DNA of 64,000 nucleotides. Source: JAPSGB01 sp963775185. Its GTDB lineage: Bacteria; Myxococcota_A; Polyangia; Polyangiales; Polyangiaceae. The translations under genes and the position numbers were made by a program. Below the pieces are notes generated by a model that saw only the letters and a list, made by a program, of their open reading frames with translations, was not told where the DNA came from and did no database searches. Below, one piece after another: positions 57,949 to 64,000 of the stretch (the first letter of the stretch is position 1; every line of letters begins with the position of its first letter). The DNA lies in contig CAVZIE010000022.1 of NCBI GenBank assembly GCA_963775185.1, positions 61,712 through 125,711 of the forward strand, read 5' to 3'.

Positions 57949-60333
57949 ATGAGGATCCGGACTACAGCTATTGCCCTGGTTGCGAGCGGTGCGCTGCTCG
58001 CGTGTACGATGGCTGGCTGCGGTGGAAGCGATTCCAGCAGCGGTTCGGGCGGAACCGGCGCTACCGACGGTGGTGCGGGGACGGACGGCGGTGGCGCCGC
58101 CGGAACGGACGGCGGCGCGACGTGCGGGAACGGCGTCGTCGAAGGCACGGAGGAGTGCGACGACGGCAACTCCGTGCAGGACGACGGCTGCGACAACACG
58201 TGCTCGTTCGTGTGTGTTGCAGGGGATCCCAAGCGCGACCACTGCGACGACGGGAACGCTTGCAACGGAACCGAGACGTGCGGCACCGATCACGCCTGTA
58301 CTTCCGGCACGCCGTTGAACGACGGTGACTCGTGCGGCACGGACATGGTGTGCGTGAACGGGAACTGCATCTCGGCATCCTGCGGCGACGCGCTGGTTCA
58401 AAATGGCGAGGAGTGCGACGACGGCAACTCTACGCCGGGCGACGGCTGCGAGAACGACTGCAAGTTCAGCTGCCTCTCCACCGACACCGCGCGTGACTGC
58501 TCGGCGCTGGGCGGCGACGAGTGCGCCGGAGCCCAGACCTGCAACGACACCACCCACATGTGCGAAGGCACGCCGCTGGCGGACAACACGCCGTGCAACA
58601 ACAACACGGGCTACTGCAAGAGCGGCGTGTGCGCGACCGGTGTGTGCGGCAACAGCCAGGTCGAGCCGGGCGAGGACTGCGACGACGGCAACACGGTCGA
58701 GACCGACGGCTGCACCTCCCAGTGCAAGTTCTCCTGCACCGTCGCCGGCGACTGCGGCGACAGCAACGTGTGCACGCAGGACACGTGCGACACCACGACC
58801 CACATGTGTGCCAATCCGGCCGACACGGGCCAGAACGGCAACAACTGCACCGTGGGCAGCGTGAGCGGCAAATGCGACAACGGCGTCTGCAAGAGCGCCA
58901 ACTGCGGCAACAGCACGGTGGACAGCGGCGAGCAGTGCGACAAGGGCTCGGCGAACGGGACGGCGGGCAGCGGCTGCACCGCGAGCTGCCAGTACGAGTG
59001 CAACGCCAACGCCGACTGCAGCGACAACAACGTCTGCACCGGCACCGAGACGTGCAAGACCGTGACCGGCGGGAAGGCGTGTAGCCCGGGCACCAACGCC
59101 GCCAAGGGCACGGTGTGCCAACAGTCGAACCCGCGGCGCGTCTGCGACGGCAGCGGCACGTGCGCGGCGTCCACCTGCGGCGACGGCTACGTGGACAAGG
59201 GCGCGACCCCCGCCGAGCAGTGCGAGCCGCCGAACACTGCCACCTGCGACGCGAGCTGCCAGACGATCCAGGCCGCCGTGTGCGGCGACGGCAAGATCGA
59301 CCCCGGCGAGGACTGCGACGACGGCAACACCAAGAACCTCGACGGTTGCGACTCGAGCTGCAAGTACGAGCTGTTCATGCGCATGGACACCGTGTCGATC
59401 GTCCTCGGCACAGCGCCGACCTTCTGCAGCGTCACGACCAACAGATTGGGTCAGGCCATCACGAGCAACGCGCTCGGAACGCTCAACACCAGCCTGACGG
59501 ACGGCATCAACGCCGGCACGACCAACATCCTGGTGCAGGCGCTCGACCTCGACGATCCGAAGGGGGTTGCCGATCCGTCGCTTCGGCTCGGCGTGACGAC
59601 GGGCATCCTGGATCCGGCGCATACCGGCACCTGGCCCGCCACCGGCAACCCGATGGATTGGTGGTTCCTGCTCGACAAGACGACCGTTGACGCGAACGGC
59701 ATCCCTACCGGGATCTTGAGCCCTGCGGCGATCGCCGCGCGTGCGCTCACGGCCGGACCGAGCGACGTCAACCTGACGTTGCTTCTGGCGGGTAGTCCGG
59801 CCGTGCTCCAGATGCTGCAAGCGAAGGTGGCCGCGCACGTCGAGACGACGACGAGCAAGCCGGCGCCGCCGCCCAGTCAGCTCGCAAGCGGTTTTGTCGC
59901 AGCGCTGAAGCGCATGAATACCACCACGAGCAGACAGCGAGGGCCTGTGCGGCAACATCACCGTCGGAGTCGCTCTGCGAAAGATCCCGATTCCGCAGCC
60001 GGCGTTCGACGCAGCGGGGCGGACGGCATGCCAGCGGAAACGTGCGCTGGACTCGCACAGTACACGTACTGCGGCGACGGCAACCCGTTGGTGCGAACTG
60101 CAACTCGCTGCTCGATGCGTTGGTGGGCGAGCTCGCCAAGGTCGTCGGCGTGCCTGGGCACAGGCACATCAAGCGCCGACGCAGCCGGACGTGTCCGGAA
60201 GCGGCACGATGAACGCTCAGCGTCGGCGGTACATATCAGCAAGGTACAGCAAACCACCGCGGGCAACACCAACGCCTATTCGAGTTGGCTGCAGTTCCAC
60301 GCGAAGCGCGTCCACGCGACAGGATCGCAGTAG
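57949..60333 (+). CDS. Large Cys-rich lipoprotein with DUF4215-type repeats; C-terminus frameshifted
   Basis: The signal MRIRTTAIALVASGALLACT with lipobox follows a strong AGGAGG eight bases before ATG 57949. Residues 60-500 carry repeated DUF4215-type modules such as CGNGVVEGTEECDDGNSV, CGDALVQNGEECDDGNS, CGNSQVEPGEDCDDGNT, and CGDGKIDPGEDCDDGNT with cysteine-paired connecting sequences. From about 59930 the expected sequence breaks up into several frames: GLCGNITVGVALRKIPIP, then AGLAQYTYCGDGNP, then NCNSLLDALVGELAKVVGV, then TQPDVSGSG, and back to QQTTAGNTNAYSSWLQF. The shifts cancel so the original frame reaches the stop. It is a surface protein whose C-terminus is either damaged or misread. 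Confidence 0.85.
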   Translation: MRIRTTAIALVASGALLACTMAGCGGSDSSSGSGGTGATDGGAGTDGGGAAGTDGGATCGNGVVEGTEECDDGNSVQDDGCDNTCSFVCVAGDPKRDHCDDGNACNGTETCGTDHACTSGTPLNDGDSCGTDMVCVNGNCISASCGDALVQNGEECDDGNSTPGDGCENDCKFSCLSTDTARDCSALGGDECAGAQTCNDTTHMCEGTPLADNTPCNNNTGYCKSGVCATGVCGNSQVEPGEDCDDGNTVETDGCTSQCKFSCTVAGDCGDSNVCTQDTCDTTTHMCANPADTGQNGNNCTVGSVSGKCDNGVCKSANCGNSTVDSGEQCDKGSANGTAGSGCTASCQYECNANADCSDNNVCTGTETCKTVTGGKACSPGTNAAKGTVCQQSNPRRVCDGSGTCAASTCGDGYVDKGATPAEQCEPPNTATCDASCQTIQAAVCGDGKIDPGEDCDDGNTKNLDGCDSSCKYELFMRMDTVSIVLGTAPTFCSVTTNRLGQAITSNALGTLNTSLTDGINAGTTNILVQALDLDDPKGVADPSLRLGVTTGILDPAHTGTWPATGNPMDWWFLLDKTTVDANGIPTGILSPAAIAARALTAGPSDVNLTLLLAGSPAVLQMLQAKVAAHVETTTSKPAPPPSQLASGFVAALKRMNTTTSRQRGPVRQHHRRSRSAKDPDSAAGVRRSGADGMPAETCAGLAQYTYCGDGNPLVRTATRCSMRWWASSPRSSACLGTGTSSADAAGRVRKRHDERSASAVHISKVQQTTAGNTNAYSSWLQFHAKRVHATGSQ

Positions 60334-60384
60334 GCTGGGTCGCAGGCGCGCACGGATTGGCTGCGGCCAAACTCGTGAACTGGC

Positions 60385-62049
60385 CTAATCGCAATAACGC
60401 GTCGTCATGGTCCGGACCTTGATCGCGGTGTCGGTCGCCGTGAACAATGCCGCTACGTCAGCGCCGGCGGCGAAAAAGGCCGTGCCCACCGAAGCGTCGG
60501 GATCGGCGACCCCAGCGAACATTGCTTTGCAAGTGGGTGAAACCAGCGCAAGCCCGACCTGCAATGTATCTGTGGCTGGACCCACACCGTAGGAGATCGG
60601 GTAGTTCTTCCCGTCGAACGCGATCGAAAACGGGAGCACTAGATCCGCCGTCGGAGGGATGAGGCCAGCGTTCTGGCACGTGGGCGCAGCCGACGTGGTC
60701 GAACCGGCGAGTCGTAGCCCGTTCGCCTGGTCTTCCTGGTGACCCCACAGGGTCATGAACTGCGTCCCGTTGGTCGCCAGTAACCGGGAAGGTTCCGCCG
60801 CCGGTCGCGCTTGGGCTCTCGAGCGTTGCGCCTCCCACCGGGGAGAACGCGCTGTCTCGCAAGTCGAGGAAGGCGTAGCCAGAGAGCGTTGTGAAATCGA
60901 TGTCTGCGAGCCCCAGCCCAAGCACGTTCCCGGCGCGCTCGATGCGCGGAAACAAGACAGACGCCCGCCGGCGAGAGAATGACGTTTTCGGCTCCCGAGG
61001 CAACGCCTGCTGCCGAGACGCTTGTACCTCGCACGTCGCTTCCGGCGAAGACCACGTTCCACCCGCCCGCGCCATCGTCGACGAGATCCTCACCGGAGTC
61101 TGCCGCCGAGTCGCTGACCTTCACGTTGCCTCCGACAAGTGCTCCTGTGTTGGCGTCGACCAGCTGCACGTACGGCTTGAACGTCCCGCCGTCGAACTGG
61201 GCCCACCCGACCGCGAACCGGTTCCCCGCGCTTGCGACGTGCGCGTATACGGGCGGGTTGCTCCCAGCCGTGACCGGCACTGCGGCGCCGAGCTTCTGGC
61301 CGGTCTTGTCCACTTTGGCGAAGTAGATCTCGTCCGTGGCCCACACGACCCCGAACGCTTGCGCCGCGTCATTCCACACAGCGTCGACCCCGCCGGATGT
61401 GCCCGACAGTGTCACAAGGTCACTGACCGTGCCGCCCAGTGGTAGCCCATCGCCGACGTCCGTCTTGCCGTTGCAGTCGTTGTCCAACCCGTCGCAAATC
61501 TCGGTAGCGCCCGGGTAGACCGTGTCGTGGGCGTCGTCGCAGTCGTCGCCGGGCGCGACCGCATCCGCGCACTGTGCATCGCCGTGACCGTCGTTGTCGG
61601 CGTCGGCTGCCGTCACGAGAGCAGCTCGTCCCCCCGCCGGCCTTCTCCTGGCACTCGACGACGCAGTGCGCGGCGTCGGGGTTCGGGCAGAACACCGCGG
61701 TCCCTTGCGTACACTTTCCCGCGAAGCACGTCTCGACGCCGTTGCACGCGAGGCCGTCGTCGCAGTCGGCGTTGCTTGTGCACTTCGCTCCGGCGTCGCT
61801 GCCCGCGGCGCCACTGGCGCCGGCGGCGCCGTCCGGCGTGCCGCCGTCGGTTCCGGCGGCTCCGCCGCCCGTGCCCGCGCTGCCGCTGGCGCCGCTGGCG
61901 CCGCTCGCGCCGCTCGCGCCCGCGCCGCCGTCGACGTTCGACGCGCAGGTCTTGGTGTCCGCGCAGCTCGAGTCCGACGAGCCACATGCGGCGACGGCGG
62001 CGCCCGCGAGTCCAACGGTGATGACGGCGACCGGAATGCGAATGGGCAT
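60385..62049 (-). pseudogene. MopE-type metal-binding lipoprotein, several frameshifts
   Basis: Start ATG 62049 with signal MPIRIPVAVITVGLAGAAVA then ACGSS, a Gly/Ser/Ala linker and a Cys-rich EGF-like part (CDDGLACNGVETCFAGKC). The frame breaks near a C6 run at about 61635. The next frame has the MopE-type metal motif (ADADNDGHGDAQC, DDCDDAHDTVYPGATEICDG, LDNDCNGKTDVGDG) followed by a beta-rich region. Later changes near 60950 and 60785 continue into SPVGGATLESPSATGGG and LLATNGTQFMTLWGHQEDQA, ending TAIKVRTMTTRYCD at 60385. All pieces look protein-like, so the original gene was one polypeptide. Either sequencing/assembly errors or recent decay explain it. Confidence 0.8.
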
Positions 62050-62121
62050 GACGCTCTCCTGCGAATACGGTGTGGAAAGACGCCTGTTCGGCCAGCGGCG
62101 CTTTCAGTTGCGCGAAAAGGT

Positions 62122-62146
62122 CGCGGTTCCGCGCCGCCCCGGCAAC
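62122..62146. repeat. Palindromic element, reverse arm (degenerate)
   Basis: GGTTCCGCGCCGCCCCGGCAA (62126-62146) matches the reverse core with two changes. It lies in the upstream region of the frameshifted MopE-type lipoprotein gene. Confidence 0.6.
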
Positions 62147-62360
62147 CTGCACATCCAGTCAGGAGTCGAAATAGCGTTCGTGGGCGGCGATTGTGCGATT
62201 CGCATCTGCACTGTCGTCCTGCGACCCGAGCAGAAATCCAGTCGCGCGCCGGGCCGACACCCCGGATCAACGGATCACATGTCGTCGCGTCGGCCGCGCC
62301 GACTTGAAACCGGCGTCGCTACGAGCCAACCCGATCTCGCGTCGGTGACGCGTCCGGAGG

Positions 62361-62430
62361 ATGTCGGTTCGGCGCGGAACCACGAACCGCGGGGGCGGGC
62401 GGGACGCGGGATTCCGCGCCGGACCGGCAG
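62361..62430. repeat. Palindromic element pair, forward plus reverse arm
   Basis: TGTCGGTTCGGCGCGGAA (62362-62379) is followed by GATTCCGCGCCGGACCGGCA (62410-62429), about 30 bases apart. The first arm is identical over 18 bases to the copy inside the tolR gene end. The pair lies about 30 bp upstream of the beta-barrel-like gene. Confidence 0.75.
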
Positions 62431-62460
62431 GATCGATCGGGGGCGGCGCTGGCATGTGGT

Positions 62461-63414
62461 TTGCTGAACCGCGGGGTCGTGGGGCGAAAATTGGCGGTCT
62501 GTGCGCCTGGGCGTCTGATCGTGGTGTCGTGGTTCGGCGTCGCGGCGGCCGGGTGTGTCGGGCTGCCGCAGCCACCGCCGCCGGAGAACTACGTGGCGGC
62601 CGGGCTCACGTTGCCGCCGTCGCCGCCGCACGCCGTCGGACCGATGACGCCGCTTCAGCACATCGGCGTCGAAGCGGCGGCCAGCGGCAGCGTCGTGCGA
62701 CACGCCGCGCGCACCATGGCGCAGGGCGCGCCCGGCAATCTGATCCCGGCGTTCACCGCGCGCGGTCGCTTGACGTACGGTGCGACGAGTCGTGTGGAGC
62801 TCGGCGCGGACTTCACCTACGGCGACACGTCGACCGTGCGTCGCGTCGCCACGGATGCGACCACGAGTGGGCTCGACGCGACGAGGGTGTGGGAGCTCGA
62901 CGGCACGCTCCGCGTCGCGGTGCTGCGGCGCGAGCGCTGGTCGCTGCTGATTGGCGGCGAGCTGGGCGATAGCCCACTGCCGTACACGATCCGCAGCGCG
63001 GATTCGCCCGGCGTGGTGATCGAGGCGGATCACAAGGCGTGGTTCCAGCTCCGCGCGGCGATCGAGGGCTTGTACCGCGTGACGCCGCGGATCGTCGCGT
63101 CGGCGGGCGCGTCCGTCCAACGCTTTCCGTTGTTCTATCGCAGCACCGTCGACTCCGTGTGCGACCTTGCCACGTCCTCGTGCAGTCCGGATTCCAGGCC
63201 CGGCACGACGCTGGACGCCACCTACGCGACGCCCTACGCGTCGCTCGCGTACCGGATCGCCGAGCTCGAGCTGCGCCTCGCCGCGTTCTACACGCTTACG
63301 GCGAGCAGCGACCTGCGCAGCGCGGCGCCCGGCGGCGCGACGCTCTCGATCGGTTATCGTTTCGATCTCTCGGGATTCCGCGGCTTCGACATCGGCACGC
63401 CGCCGCCGTTGTGA
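62461..63414 (+). CDS. Putative outer-membrane beta-rich lipoprotein
   Basis: 317 residues from TTG 62461; GTG 62479 is an alternative. Signal-like RLIVVSWFGVAAAGCVGLPQ with lipobox AAGC. The mature protein is made of alternating strands with aromatic ends (LRVAVLRRERWSLLIGGELG, ITPRIVASAGASV-type segments, SLAYRIAELELRLAAFYTLT), and it ends GATLSIGYRFDLSGF, which resembles the last strands of outer-membrane barrels. A beta-barrel or porin-like surface protein is suggested, but lipid anchoring and barrel formation together are unusual. Function unknown. Confidence 0.65.
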   Translation: MLNRGVVGRKLAVCAPGRLIVVSWFGVAAAGCVGLPQPPPPENYVAAGLTLPPSPPHAVGPMTPLQHIGVEAAASGSVVRHAARTMAQGAPGNLIPAFTARGRLTYGATSRVELGADFTYGDTSTVRRVATDATTSGLDATRVWELDGTLRVAVLRRERWSLLIGGELGDSPLPYTIRSADSPGVVIEADHKAWFQLRAAIEGLYRVTPRIVASAGASVQRFPLFYRSTVDSVCDLATSSCSPDSRPGTTLDATYATPYASLAYRIAELELRLAAFYTLTASSDLRSAAPGGATLSIGYRFDLSGFRGFDIGTPPPL

Positions 63415-63460
63415 TCGCGGCGCTGCCGGCGCGTGCCCGGCGCTGGTCGGCTCCGCGCGC

Positions 63461-64000
63461 TCACGCTCGATCGATGCGGTCGCACAGCGCCTCGACGAAG
63501 CGCATGCGCGTCTCGCGACTTGGCAGGCCGACTGGGCGCAGCACCAGTGTGCCGATATCTGCTCCGCACTCGAGCACCAGACACTCGCCGTCGGTGCGAG
63601 TCTGGACGCGGCTACCGGCGTCGGCGATCAGCTCGCCGGTCTTCGAGCTCACCCGGACGCCGCTTGTCACGTCGAGCATCACGCGCTCGCCCGTACCGAG
63701 GTCATCGAATTCCCATCTTGCGCCTTGGAGCCGTGCCGACCCCACGGGCATTTGAAACAGCGCCAACACGACGCCCAGGGACAGCAAGGCGGCGGGAATG
63801 AACGGGTTCACGATCAGGACCAGCGCAGCCGGAGCCGACGGCGATTGGCTGATCAGCGATTCGCCGATTGATCCGATGAGCCATCCCGAGACGGCGGCGA
63901 GCACGAACAGGAAGATCCACACGCCCGCGCTCCGGCCGCGCTCGGGCGCCACCTTGCCGACGTAGCCCGCGCCCACGACCAGAAGCAGCAGACCCAGCAT
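63461..64000 (-). CDS. Membrane protein with C-terminal soluble domain (possibly cut at edge)
   Basis: 179 residues readable; the first ATG is the last three bases of the window, so the true start may lie outside. The N-terminal half has three or four transmembrane helices (LLLLVVGAGYVGKV, VWIFLFVLAAVSGWLIGSIG, ALVLIVNPFIPAALLSLGVV). The C-terminal 90 residues are soluble (FDDLGTGERVMLDVTSGVRV). No domain is recognised. It converges with the beta-rich lipoprotein gene, 46 bp apart. Confidence 0.6.
   Translation of the reverse strand: MLGLLLLVVGAGYVGKVAPERGRSAGVWIFLFVLAAVSGWLIGSIGESLISQSPSAPAALVLIVNPFIPAALLSLGVVLALFQMPVGSARLQGARWEFDDLGTGERVMLDVTSGVRVSSKTGELIADAGSRVQTRTDGECLVLECGADIGTLVLRPVGLPSRETRMRFVEALCDRIDRA

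Larger units (their letters stand above)
62050..62460. other. Intergenic region with repeat arms
   Basis: 411 bases between the divergent lipoprotein remnant and the beta-barrel-like lipoprotein gene. Contains one reverse arm at 62122-62146 (GCGGTTCCGCGCCGCCCCGG) and a forward/reverse pair at 62361-62430. No credible gene or tRNA is seen; promoters for both genes must be here. Confidence 0.6.

Noticed and set aside
57322..59961. Minus-strand open frame of 879 residues
   Set aside because: Antisense to the unknown pair and the DUF4215 lipoprotein. It is Arg/Ala/Val shadow composition with no domain or signal.

Overview
The window is very GC-rich and strongly suggests a myxobacterium (Myxococcota, probably Polyangiales). 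The evidence is the many secreted lipoproteins with Gly/Ser/Ala low-complexity linkers, Cys-rich DUF4215-type and MopE-type repeats, an RCC1 lipoprotein, and a complete Tol-Pal cluster. No rRNA, tRNA, CRISPR array, insertion sequence or prophage is visible.

Layout. 0-10 kb: the 3' end of a Cys-rich secreted protein, mfd, a von Willebrand factor A lipoprotein, small membrane and Cys-rich proteins, a PilZ protein, an SCP2-like protein and pyruvate kinase. 10-14 kb: pal-tolQ-tolR-tolA-tolB on the minus strand, with three stop/start overlaps or tight junctions. 14-21 kb: a CxxC-rich protein coupled to a tail-anchored protein, an XRE regulator, an M16 peptidase and a PpiD/SurA-like foldase. 21-27 kb: a PilZ protein, a DinG/YoaA-like helicase that lacks one iron-sulfur cysteine, a lipoprotein with a long 18-bp tandem repeat, a metallo-beta-lactamase-fold hydrolase, and a receiver domain fused to a histone-H1-like Lys/Ala/Pro tail. 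27.7-36.3 kb: a five-gene operon (coiled-coil membrane protein, MoxR ATPase, DUF58, and two VWA membrane proteins) of the MoxR/BatA type. 36-43 kb: a Uma2 remnant, a phosphoesterase, several lipoproteins and a glycosyltransferase-like protein. 43-49 kb: a TauE-type permease, an ACE-like M2 peptidase, a homocysteine-methyltransferase-like protein without zinc cysteines, and a frameshifted glutamate-cysteine ligase. 49-57 kb: a kynureninase-like PLP enzyme, an ECF sigma factor with a coupled small membrane protein, an acyl-CoA dehydrogenase, a decayed ParE-type toxin with an intact antitoxin, and a glycerophosphodiester phosphodiesterase. 57-64 kb: an unknown gene pair, two large Cys-rich lipoprotein genes that are each interrupted by several frame changes, a lipid-anchored beta-rich protein and a membrane protein at the window edge.

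The most notable unexplained structure is a dispersed palindromic repeat with core TTGCCGGTCCGGCGCGGAA. It occurs in most larger intergenic gaps, usually as a forward arm followed by a reverse arm. The spacing between arms runs from 17 bp to more than 2 kb, and one pair brackets the Uma2 remnant. Other points of interest are the receiver-H1 fusion, the Cys-to-Arg change in the helicase iron-sulfur site, and the clustered frame changes at 59.9-61.7 kb, which may be assembly errors.
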